Below, piece after piece: positions 46,406 to 58,800 of a stretch of DNA of 64,000 nucleotides (its first letter is position 1; each line of letters begins with the position of its first letter). Made by a program: the position numbers and the translations under genes. The notes under the pieces are model-generated. The model worked only from the letters and a program-made list of their open reading frames with translations, had not been told where the DNA came from and did not search any database. The stretch covers positions 7,266,501 to 7,330,500 of the forward strand of contig OU015655.1 of assembly GCA_907165275.2 (NCBI GenBank). Reading direction: 5' to 3'. The DNA comes from Zygaena filipendulae (taxonomy: Eukaryota; Arthropoda; Insecta; Lepidoptera; Zygaenidae).

Positions 46406-46456
46406 ATACATACAATCGAACATAGAACCTCCTCCTTTTTGGAAGTCGGTTAAAAA
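45895..46456 (-). repeat. Interspersed lepidopteran-type repeat with poly(A/T) tract
   Basis: On the minus strand it opens TTTTTAACCGACTTCCAAAA (at 46456) and GGAGGAGGTTCTATGTTCG. A long T run follows (plus-strand A run 46361-46404), then ATGTGCACCGATTACTCGAA and several hundred bp to the inverted repeat. Its opening phrase recurs at about 33395-33440, 27740-27760 and 52335-52360. The class is not known to me. Confidence 0.6.
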
Positions 46457-46921
46457 TAAACCTTACTTTCATGTTAATAAAGTATTTTTTTAATTAACCA
46501 ATATCTCCTTATAGAAGTGAGCCTGAGCGAAACATCTTTTTTCTTGGTGTGTCCCTTTCGCACAGTTGCCATGTGAAATATAAAATAGTACAATGGTAGT
46601 AAATTCAAAAAAGTTTTTTCGCAAAAAACAATAAATTTAAGGCATAAATATTATAAAATACGACGTTTGCAAATAATTCGAAAGTATACTATCAATAAAT
46701 GCAATAGCATGTAGGGCCAGGCTTTATATTTCATGCATTTCACGGCATTTCAATATTATGGGAAAGTTTTATTACTTTTCCGTGAGGCAACACTAGGTAC
46801 AATTGTAGCATCCGGCAGCGGCACTACAAAAACAATATGGCGTCTACTTTGTTGCAACTTTATGTGTTTTTAATGCTTTCTTAGTTGAAAAAGTGTTTTT
46901 GATTCTGTATTTGATTGCAAA

Positions 46922-47648
46922 ATGGTGAACAATATATGTTCTGTAAGTGGGTGTGGGAAAGAATCATATCCTGGTTGTGGATTATCTTTTCACAGGTAAG
47001 TTTGATATCAGTGTGAACTAGGGTGACTACACTTGAAAATACTTCTGTACTTAATTTAAATTTATTGTATCATTTATGCGTAGTAGGTAGGTTGGAAATT
47101 CATTAGTTTCGTTAACTTTAATCGAAGATTTCGTATTTATTTATTTACATCGATGAAAGCGTCTATTTGAAGGCCTAATGATTTCTTTGTGTGATGATAA
47201 TTTTCATATTGTGGGTATTTTAATAATTTTATTGGTCGAATTGTAGTGGTGGACCAAATTAATACTATTATAATAACAATTTTACATTTCCAGCTTGCCT
47301 TCGGATTTAGAGTTGAAGAAGAGATGATTAGAGGTGACACCTGGGAACTTGAATAAAAGCTCTGTGGTTTGTTCATTGCATTTCAAACCTGAAGATTACC
47401 GAACAGAGGCTCGAAAAAGGTTAAAACCTGGAGTAATTCCTTCTATCTTTCCAAAGGTATTACTAAAGTACTTAAATAAACAACATTGTATCCCAATAAA
47501 TAAGTTACTGAACAACGATTCGTATGATTATGGGAACTTATTAAAACTGTCAACTTATGGAAAAGATAAAACATTAAAGGTCATTGGCACATCTCGAGCT
47601 ACTTTACGCCATAAATTGCACAAAACAATATTGTTCAGTAATGTTTAA
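46922..47648 (+). pseudogene. THAP-domain gene with one in-frame stop
   Basis: Exon 1 (46922-46995) reads MVNNICSVSGCGKESYPG and GLSFHR. Exon 2 (from 47294) continues in phase as SLPSDLELKKR and then TGA at 47325-47327, where THAP domains have the invariant Trp. The frame then stays open with NLNKSSVVCSLHFKPEDYR and RLKPGVIPSIFPK, so the C2CH zinc ligands (CSVSGC and CSLH) and the AVPTIF-like block are intact. It runs to a stop at 47648 (about 130 codons in all). THAP domains bind DNA. No transposase region follows. It could be a recent pseudogene, a readthrough gene or a sequence error. Confidence 0.7.
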
Positions 47649-49803
47649 TTTTAAAATGTCAACAATATAAATATAATATTAACTAGGTATTTAGAAGTGT
47701 TTTATTTATTATAAGTAAGTATACCTATTGTTTATTAGAGGATGAGACGCAAGAGCGGTGTGTGCTAGTGTATATAACTTTGGTAGCTAGCATTACGTAC
47801 AAACAATCGTCAAAAAGTTTACTTCGATGGACTAGGATCTGACGAGTCTTCCTATGAAAACAGAGTAGATATAATTACCTATCTACCTATTTTAATAAAA
47901 TACTGTGCGTTTCTGCTTCATTTTATTATTTAATTTCAATAATCGATATTAAACTGAGCCTCTTAATTGAGTGATTTTCTTTAAAAAATGTCCTATGATA
48001 TACATACAGGTAAGAAGAATGGTTACACTAGTTTGAAAGAGACGGACCAAGATTAATGACCTCTCGCTCGGTGCATGTTTCGATGCACAGTAAGCTTTCC
48101 AGTTGTACGAAGTACCTATTAATTCCATGGGAATACCTAACCAAATCCCCCTGACAGCGGCGTCTTGCATCGTGTGATCGGCGATAATGTGGATTGTGGA
48201 CACCTCAACATGATCACAGAGGCGCGTTCCGTGGATTCGCACAAATGCACTCGAGCGCGCTCGATACCCGTTCTGTGGCTTAGTTAAATGTTACTCTGAC
48301 AGCTGTCAGAGCGTAGTTTCACCCTTTCCGTGGCTCCGAGTGCAGCAACCAAACAACTATCTCCGAAGCAGGTTAATTTTCACTCTGACAGCTATGTATT
48401 GTTTAAGAAGTGTCAAAGTTTGCGCCAAAAACCGGATTTGTCGAAAAAGAAATTAATCGGAGCTCTTACGAACAAAGGGGTGTCGTAGTCACAAAAAGTT
48501 TATAATTGGATGTAAAACAGTTATCAATTATTAGCAATGTGAGTTGAGAGAAAACAAATGGCACCTGAAATTTCAAATATTTTGAGGATAAAAACAACTC
48601 GATCGTTCTGTGGCTTGGTTGCAACTCAAACGAGTGAAATTTTAACCGAACAACTGCGCCCAAACCCACGGAACGCACACCAGGCGATTCCCTATATTGC
48701 GTGCTAAAAAACCGACAATAGGGTACTTGCATGAAATTTATGATAAGAAATTGTGTCAATATTTCAAAAATAAACCTTAGAAAAGCGTTATCGTGAAAGA
48801 TTTACTAAAAAAATTTCAATAGTTTCCAAAATATTCAACTTTTAATTTATGAAACGGAACGTTGCAACAAAACACCAATCACAGCCAAGCTTGACACATG
48901 ACGTCACTTTTGTTTTTTTAGGAAACATTTACCTCTTTCAGAGAATGCAAAAGAAACTAAGTGCATACAGTCAACGCATATTTGCATTTCGATTCTTTAT
49001 TGGAATTTTTGGAAGTAAATCGACACAGTTCAACCTTAATTTCGCTTTTGGGTATTGAAGTTTTTCTGTCTGTCAGTGTCACATGATCCTGTCAATACGA
49101 CAGTGACATTTCTATCACAGATTGATAAGGCGTAATTTTGAACTAGTGACGTCATTCCGCGTTTCGGCGGTAAGGTCTAAAGTAGGAACTTTGAAACGCT
49201 CTACTTAATTAATTTATGCATATATATTTTTTCTTATTCTTGCTTTGTTTAAGAAGGCCATATATCTTTATAGACTGAAAAAAAAATATCATGCAAGTAC
49301 CCTATTCACGGGTCGCAGGCGAGGCGAAAGTGCAGACTCTCGACGTAATGGCGTACTACGTAGTCTATATTATCTTTGGTCCGCATCTAGTAATCAGTAC
49401 AGTAGTTATTGAACAAATTTTCCAAATAATAACAAATATAATTTAAATCACGTTTCATGTCATATACTAAGTACCTGTGACCATTTGAAATTAGTGCGAA
49501 CCTCAGAAGAATTGTATATTTGGTTCGAAGCAAGTCATTCAAAAATTCCCACTAAGTTATTCCAAAGACAATTTCTAGTGATTTTTCTTACCACTTGCAT
49601 CACAAAATATTTTGCACTATGCTCACGACATTACCTTCTCTCTGCTCACGACTTCATTGAAATTGAAACATTGAATTGAATGTGACATGGCGTCCATCAA
49701 GATATAGGTATTACGGATAAACTCCCGTTAAAACTGTTTTAATGACAGTTGTTTCGACTAACATTTTATTACTGAGGCCGTAATAAAACGTATTCTTGCA
49801 TTG
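47649..49803. other. Spacer upstream of WAC, including its promoter and 5' UTR
   Basis: The phrase AAGCTTTCCAGTTGTACGAAG... near 48085-48130 is the reverse complement of one near 45307-45350, which marks a dispersed repeat. The region 48242-48700 has GC-richer segments and paired CTGACAGCT motifs. A piece of the 43831-44552 repeat lies near 48950-49060. The WAC promoter must lie toward 49400-49800, but no core element could be assigned. Confidence 0.45.
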
Positions 49804-52800
49804 ATGGTAATGCATGCGAGGAAACCTCAGCGAATAAGTGATGGGTACGATATGGTAGCTTTTCGGTTATGGCGGTCGCCGATTGATAGGTTTTTTGTAG
49901 TTTTCCTTTATGTTGAGCCGTAATTATTCTATTTTCAGGTACTACGAGAAGCACCAGGCCCATCCGTATCAGGTAAGAACGGTTTTGTAGGGATTTATCA
50001 AAATACTCTTTGCCTTTTGTTAATTACTTATGTATACCTATGGATTTCTCTATACAAAGCTTGATTATGTATTTATCTACGTAATATTGAGCACGATTTT
50101 TATTTTCATGTAGCTATTATTTACTTCAATATATTAATCATTATTATCGTTTTCATTTCTCATAACAAATTAAAACAATAGTGGCTGCAGGTAGGCAAAT
50201 GGAATTTAAAGGGACAATAGGGGCTAGAATTTACATGCCCTACCCTAGTTATGTATTTGTAAACAATCGAACATTGTGTAAATGTTCTTAAGATAATATT
50301 ACAAAAGTTATTACTCCATTTAAAAAATCAAAACAGTTCACAAGCTAATTTTGAACATCAAAAATATTTAACTATTACAAAAAAACTATATTATAACATT
50401 ATACCAGTACATTTAATCTCAATTTTATGTTTTTTTTTAAATATATTTTTTGGTAATGAGTAAATATTAAAATATATTTGGATGAATGTTACTTTTATAT
50501 TACATATATATATTAGATTTGTGTCCCGAACAGAAATACAATTCAAAGAATGATAGGAGAACTTCTGAGTATGTGTCATCAGAACACCGATACACAGTAC
50601 TCAATTCTCCAAATGGCAATGTGTCACATGGGCACAATACACACTCAAGTCACTCAGGACACAGTCATCACCACTACGGGCACGTGGCTGAAGACAGAGG
50701 ATATACAGCCTCCAGGAATTCCTACATGCAGAAACCTTCTGATAAGGAGAGAGACAGAGACTACAAATCCTCTAGACATAAGTACCCAGGTAATTTAATA
50801 ATAGTAATTTAATTGATGTTTAATATTTATCATTTTAGGATATATTCATGATACAGCTGATATAATACAGGATAACTGTTTGATATAACAATTCAAGAAT
50901 AGTGAAAATATTATTCAGATTTCCATTACAATAATGTAACTAACCAATATGAAAGGGACTTTCAAATATATAAACTGTACTGGATAAAAAGTGGATTAAC
51001 ATTTGTATAAAAAACCAAGTTACATGTATTTTTGGGAAATAGTACCTAATGTTATGCCTAGATAAAGCTGGATACCACTCATTATTTTTTATAGAAGTCA
51101 CTTATAATGCATTGTAAGTTTCCATAACTGTGTGAATATGAATTCAAGTAGTACTTGCTGTATTACTTAATATTTTGTTAAATGACTCCTTTCAATTTGG
51201 TCAGTTGATCTTGCAATATGATAAAAAATTGTATATCTTATTTATCTATCCTAGCAAATTGTTATTGCATTAATTTATTATCTCACTGCAGCTAAGCAAA
51301 ATTAATTGCAATTTACTTTATGAATTTAGCAATGCTAATAAGTTTCTTTGCAAAAACTGTTTTACTTATATATTTTTAGCAATTGTTCGTAAATTTTACA
51401 AGTATACACACAAGTTTACAAAAGCAAAGTAATGTTTTTTATAAATCTAGAATATTAATAATTTAGTAACAAAACAAATACCTACTATATTGTTGTTTAA
51501 TATGTACTTGATATACAGATTTTGTTTATTTGTTATTTACAATTGCAATGCGAATTGTTTGCTTATGCTCTGTAAATAATAATTGCTTTGCCTAACAATA
51601 ATATTTAATTTCAAAAATAATATTTCTTCAATTTTAATCTCCTTAATTCATGTAATCTTGCCCTGCTTTAAGCATTGATTCAATAGAAAAGGTACTACAT
51701 GTGTGTAATTTGTTATCATGTATATCTTTATTTATTATTTTAATATTATATCTATATTAAATTTTATTTGTGACGATTTCAGATAGTGTCAGGTCCCCAA
51801 AGGAGAAACGTAGTGAAAGGGAGAGAAGTAATCATGAACGAAGTGAACTAGAAAAAAAGAATAGGACTAGTGGCATGAACATTAGTGTTAGTAGGAGTAG
51901 TAAATATGACAAAAGAAGTGCACCAGCAACAGGAGTTCCCCCTGGCAATGAATGGTCAGAGCACACCAGCTCATCTGGCAAACCATATTATTATAACTGT
52001 ATCACTGAAGTGTCACAATGGGAGAAACCAAGAGAATGGGACTCAAGAAGGACATCATCCAAAGATTCAACTTATTCAGCAAGGACCAGTAAGTTATTAA
52101 GAATATTTTTTTATAGTATCTAGTCCAACAGTAGAATCTTCTTCCATTCAGAGGGCAGGTATTTCAATACCACCTGTTGTTTTTTTTTATCTATCTACTA
52201 ATCAAAAGATTACTACAGGTGTTACAATGAAGGAAAAAATTGTGAGAAAACCTGCACAGCTATTAGAAGTGAATAAAAAGCATGGGCACATCTACACTGG
52301 GCCCATGTGGCACATAAGCCAAACACAGAACCTCTTCTTTTTTGGAAGTTGGTTAAAAATTTAATGTATAAATTCCAAACAAAATAAAAAAATAAAAATA
52401 GTAATTTTGATTGTAATATGATATTATTTTAATGTTAAAAAAATGTAACATTAATTTATTTTGTCATAATATACCAAACCTGGAACTATGAAAATAGATC
52501 ATGGAGGTAACTCTCAATATTTCCACTACTGTTTATTTTATACTCATATTTTATGCACTAGCTGGTTCCGCGACTCTTGAGTGGTTTTGAAAGCGCACTG
52601 CTACCACATCAACCTTATCCCTACTAATATTATAAATGCAGAAGTGACTGTCTGTCTGTCATTCTGTTACGCTTTCACGCCTTAACAGCTCAACCGATCA
52701 TCATTAAATTTTGTATACAAGTTGTCAGAGGTACATGAAGGACATAAGGTACTTTTTGTCTCGGAATTCCCCCAGAAACTCCGAAATTTCCGCGAGTGAA

Positions 52801-55800
52801 ACCGCAGGGAACAGCTAGTAGTAAATACTTTTAAGCTGTCTTATAAAATTCTCTTTCCATAAACTGATGTGATGTAACAAAAACTTCGTAATGATCTTGA
52901 CTATAAGCAATGCTGTTGAGTGGTTTTTGAATGATGCATGTAAACAAATATAGACAGATAGAAATTCTACTGTTTTGGATCATACATTGATATTTTTATT
53001 TGTTTTCTTTGTGAAATATTTTCACTTGCCTCCAATTATAATTTTAATATCTGAGCGCACGTCAGTGTCCTGTGATGTCGAGCTTAGTGATACGACACCT
53101 GCATAAGTAAAATGTCAGTATGGAGTGATACAAAACTATAGGTAACAGAGAAAAATGCTGAAATAAATTGCATTTTTATACTTAGTCTACCATAGAACAA
53201 TTTTGTTATATTGACAGAAATTAGACTCAGTAAAATAGCTTGCTCTAAAAATACAGATCAGAGGTCATTAGATCGGGATCAGAGATCAGGTTCCCGTTCA
53301 GGTCGAAGGGAGCCAGAAAAAACTAGTAAAAGAACTAACAGTGGATCGGAACGGTATTGGAACAACAGTGGTCGCGAAGAAGATGCTCCGGATAGGATGC
53401 GATCAAAACATTCTTCATCTAAACATGAAAGCAAAGGTAACTGCTTGCTATATCATTTTAATAATACTACTTTTAGTATGTATTGCATGAGACAGCAGTA
53501 TCCTTAATGCATTTTATGGGATTTTTTATTGAATCTTTTTTTTATAGACGGTCACTCTTTGCAAGACATGGATATATCTCCAGACAGAAGCACACCACTA
53601 TCTGAGAATTCATATGGAGCTAGAGAGAGCAAGTCCAACACCCGTAATAACTCTGAGAATAATGTGGTGCCACCTGTGATAGTTCTCGACAATTCAAATC
53701 AGCTGGTACGGACAGCTAGAGTTTATTTTATAAACTTCATTTTTTACTTAAATAAATTCTTGATTATGCACGATTTTAACAATATATTGTGTATTGAAAA
53801 TAGTAGAGAACAAGGATATTATAAAGAAATAAAATCTATTAAACTTCTATTCTATTTTAAAATAGTTATCCTAATGGAAGATTTATGGATACATCCGACC
53901 GTTTGGTCCGTTTTGGTTATCAGATTTCGTATTTATGAAAGAGAAATTTTTTCTGCTGTTTTGTACCTAATCAATTATTAAACAAGAAATTTTTATTGAC
54001 TGATTTTCGACTCCATTTACCATTCACCATCAAAGAGTTTTAGTTCCTACATTCCGGCTCCATAATCAGATTATCGGTTTGATGGTAACATAATGTTTTG
54101 CAAATGAAACAGCCTACAAACGCTGCAGGTTCAATGGTTTACCATTATTTCCTAGTATTTGATTAATAAAAGATTTTTTCGAATCAAGAGGTTCAATTCC
54201 CGGTTAACAAAATTATCTTATACAAAATCTGAATGTAAAGTTTTAGTTTTTATCGAAATCGGCTATCCAAGCCCCCTTGAAAAATTCATCCTGTGAAAGC
54301 ATATTTATTTATTTGTTATTAGTTGTGTACACTTCACGTTATGCACATGTGATTATATAGAGTGGTTCACTGTTGGCGGCGGCGTTACCGCGCATCGTGG
54401 CGGCGCCGGCAACAGCGTCCAGCTCGACCACCAATAACGGGAGCAGCGCGTCGCCTCTGGGTGAGGCGTGCGCGCCGGGCGGTAGCACCCCGCATCGCGA
54501 TGCTGGCCCGCCCACGCCCACGCACTCCGAGAACACGGATCCGCATGCGCCCCCGCTGCATCTAGATCAAGCGCTGCCCAGGAAAAGTAAGTTGACAGCA
54601 GGACCACATTACTAGGACCTACTAGGACACTATACCTTAACGCGCCACAATTTCCCCCACTTTATGGGCAGTCAATGTTGGTTATATACGTAATTATGTA
54701 CCTGTTGTAATTATGCATTTAAGCGAGAGTAGTGACAAGTGGTCACTTGCACAAGTGGAAGTGAATATCATAATAATATAGAAGTGTTTAACAGCTACGT
54801 TGGCTTACACGATATACTTTAAAGGTTTGTATCTGCCATGAGTACAAAAATAGTGTGATAGCGTGCGCTTGAATAATGACCGCACAATAAGACCCTATGA
54901 CCCGATTAGACCAGCCCCCTAGCCAAGTTGACAATCTACAATTGTTATCGCATCGAAAACTGAGAAACGAATCGTAATGTCACGTGATCACGTAAAATCG
55001 TCCAATCAAAAGTTCAGTTAGCGTGACCACGTGACAACAACTTCGTTCCTTAGTTTTTCTATCCGTTAACGATTATTATAGATTGTCGACTTGGCTAGGG
55101 GGGCTGGTGAAGATGATCAAATAGCTCGATTTATTCAACAATGAATGAAGTGAATGGACGCAGCGCATTTTGAGATAACAGAGCGCGCGAAGTTTTAAAA
55201 TTAAATTGTACACCACACAACTGCATTGAGTTTTTCCTCACAGCTCTCACTGCTTTATTTCGTGAAATAAGTGCGTATATTTAAGCTATGCGTGTTATAT
55301 TAACCAATATGACGCCTGGCACACATTTGAATTGTCATTTGCCACAGCACGGACATGTGTGTATGTGCGCGTGTGTGCGCTATACTAATATCCTCAGAAG
55401 AATAACTGTTATTGTTCTGAGCTAATATCCTAAGATTGACTGCAGCAGTGTAAACTTATAAGCACCTACTCTTTGATTCACGAGAAAGTATTTAGGAGTA
55501 CAATGTGTCGTCGTATTACTAAAGATTGTGCCTATCCTAAAAGATTTTGGTAAAGCTGTTGAAGAGCTGCTTTCACTCATCTTTGTCCTCAACTCGTCGC
55601 GGAATTGCACTGACTGGGAAGTCCGTGAAAATCTTGACCTGATCAGACTATTTTGAGCGACTAGGTGATCGGCCGCGTGGCCTTTTAAAACAATAAAAAA
55701 AATTATAAAAATTATGTACTACCAAAACTTTGCAGTTGTATCCGCGTCGAAAGGATTTAGCATACATAGGTTGATGTAAAAGATTTTATTTCTATTCAAG

Positions 55801-58800
55801 ATTGAATTTTGAAATCACCAAAATCGTAGCAAGAACTTGTATCACATTTCTAACTTTAACGGCCGCATTCAGAGTCGTTATAATGATAACTTAATTATAA
55901 GTAAAGATTTTAAAAACAAAACTACCGCACTCATAGACGTTCATTAAATTAATGTTAATTGGCATTGGTCTCTGAGTGTGTTATGTTTTTAAAATATTTA
56001 CATTAAAACGACTCTGAGTGCGGCCGTAAAGGTTCAGCCCTGATGAGGTCACTGTCAATCAAAAATACGATCACTCACACATCTTTGTTTATTTTTATTA
56101 TTCTAGTCTAAATCTAAATTTAGTGTCATGAATAATGCAGTTATTAGCATCTTGGCAATAAAAGTTCTATTTCATTTTGTTTACTCCATAGAGAGCTATA
56201 AGCCTTGTGAATATGATGTATAAAAATAAATAATCTGCACCCCACCACAAGACAAGTTTCGAGAGTTCCACTCGAGATAAAACGACATGAATTGTTTGCA
56301 GTGGAGTCGTTGGGCAGCTACTCGTCAGTGGTGGGTGGGAGCCTGCACCACGCACCGCCGATGCTGACGCCCTCGCTCGTCAACTACGTGCGCGCTGACC
56401 TCACCTCCCACGTAACGGGCTGGCCAGCCGACCTACTCGAGAAACAGGTAGGAATCTCTGCACTACATATTATATTACTGTCTAATATAGCTCTACAAAT
56501 AATTGTTAGTGGATGTTTCGACTATTTGTTTGAACATTAAAAAACACTTCAAGTAGATGTTTTAATGAAAACACGAATCAAAGAATTTCCAATTAAACTT
56601 TTTTCTATATTATATTGCAATACTGCAGAATTATCATTAAAAATGAGTATTTTCTTTATTCTCAATATTCTTTTAAATTAATATCTTAGAAGATTCAAAG
56701 CAAGTGGCGCGTAGTATTTCGGTATTAAGCGCTAAAAGTTTTTTAAATTTTAATATTTACTTGTGCTTTTATGAACTTCCTAAAATTGCCTATTGTTTTT
56801 CCGTGATATAGGCCAACAAGTTCACCGAAGAAGCGTACCAGCTGGGCTGCCTGCAGTGCACACGGGTCTCTGCCGAGCTCAAGTGTTCGCGTTCGCTGGT
56901 CCGCCACACAGAGATACAGGCCACGTTACAAGAACAAAAGTATGTACCCTTTTACCTTTATTGGTTTATTACATACTTCTGTGTTAGTACTGTATCTTTA
57001 TTAACATGTATGAATGTATAGTAGTGTATATTGATGCTGGCGCCAAGAATTGGTAGGAAAAAAAAATAGGGTAAATAATAACTTATGTGAATGGCAATAT
57101 TAAACTTGATATAAACAAGTGTCAAAAACGGCCAAGTTTAGCGGTTTTCAATAACTTTTTTATATCATGTTGTAGAACTCTGCAATACTGCAGAATTATC
57201 ATAAAAAATTGTATTTACCCTATTCTACATAATATTATATTATGCTGTAAAGCATAATCATAATATGTGTGTATTATTGTGTATTTGTCATTGCGTGCTG
57301 CTTCGTGTATGAACTGTATTTTTTAGTATTTGTATCATTGAGTACACAGGATCATTTTAAAATCCATTATTATCAAAATACTGTGTATTTACTAAGCACT
57401 GGAAGATAATATATTATAAGGTATATCTTTTTAATTACGAAAATATTCGAATGTCTATCTCTTCGCAATGAAACAAAATAAGATTGGAACAAATAGTAAA
57501 ATGGTCATTGTTCCTGTAGTCAGGACGAACCAACCCTATGCGACGCAAATAACACTGATCAACAGATAAACAGCTTTTGTAAACCCATGAAAGGAATTGT
57601 ACTGATTTTAAGAGAACATTAAGAAACGTTCACAGCATTCTTTTCTTTTATAGTAAAATCAAGCTGAAAATCATTCCCGGGCGGTTTCGCCCGAGATAAT
57701 TTCAAAGTTCCCGCGGAATTGTTCTATACAAACTTTGCAACTCCTTTTCATCCCCTTAGGGGTTGAATTTTCAAAAATCCTTTCTTATTGGATGCCTATG
57801 TCATTCAAAGAACTCACCCTCCAAGTTTCAAGTCTCTACGATCAGTTGTTTAGGCTGTGCGATCCATCAGTCATTCAGGACAAAGCACTCTATATGCACA
57901 CACATAACAAAAATTATCTGAATAACTAGAATTATACAACTGCTAGGCATTATAATGATGAAATAATTAGAAACAAATCGATGTCAATAAAAACAAACAC
58001 GTAGAACTCAATTAAAACGGCCGAAAATTCACTTAATACACTATTAAAACTAATTTATTAATTAGCTACAGATTTAACTCTATACACGTTCAAAATTAAG
58101 TTTGTACATATCATACCCATCAGTGAAGGCCAATGCGTTTTTGGGACGCGCGTTATGGGAAAGGAATGTTCTTGGTCATAGTGAATTGTAATGGCTGGTG
58201 CGACGAGGAGACAAATAAAACCATCTCGGCCGGTGATAATAATAAAAGTCCACGTTTATTTAAAATGTACAACAATTTATAGGCTAATTAATTCTATGTC
58301 AGCAAACCTAATTCACTGTGTGTGTGCAACTGTTCACACACTACACCTCCCCTCAAAAAGTTGCCGTTACACCCCTCCCCTTTAAAAGGAATTGCATTAA
58401 GGAATGTTGACGTTTAAACTAATACATTTTCTTTCTTAATTATTTAATGTAAATTACTTATAGTTATATATTAATATTAAACATGAAATAATTTGGTATT
58501 ATTTTTATGAACAATGTATTCTTTGTTATTTTTTAATATTTTCACGTTACAACACAAATCTTCAATTACCTTAAATGGTCCATTAAAAATTTTATCCAAT
58601 TTGTCACCAGTTTGGTTTTTCAATAACAATAAGTCACCTTTTTTGTATGTGACAGGGTTAATATTCTTATCATACATATATTTCCTTAATTGCTTATTTC
58701 CTAAAAGATTTTTATGAGCATCCGTTTGGGCTTTCTGTAACCTATATTTTAATTCAAATGGATAATCGTCAAAATTATACATAGGATCTACTTGAGACTT

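Larger units (their letters stand above)
54587..56301 (+). other. WAC intron 7
   Basis: It holds two short TIR MITEs (54910-55108, 55857-56030). A TGTGTGTATGTGCGCGTGTG stretch near 55357 is a short GT microsatellite. No other gene or element is seen. Confidence 0.65.

Noticed and set aside
46054..46407. Open frame starting with a run of phenylalanines
   Set aside because: The poly-Phe comes from the A/T homopolymer of an interspersed repeat.
53706..53981. Continuation of the WAC exon reading frame past 53705
   Set aside because: The sequence becomes AT-rich and low in similarity; the GT donor at 53706 joins in phase to 54361.
54339..54615. Long GC-rich open frames on both strands at WAC exon 7
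   Set aside because: Only the plus-strand frame in phase with neighbouring WAC exons is real; the others are shadows.
58191..58385. Open frame in the LTR beginning [10 protein letters not shown], repeated at 63336
   Set aside because: It lies on the opposite strand of the LTR and is duplicated only because the LTRs are identical.
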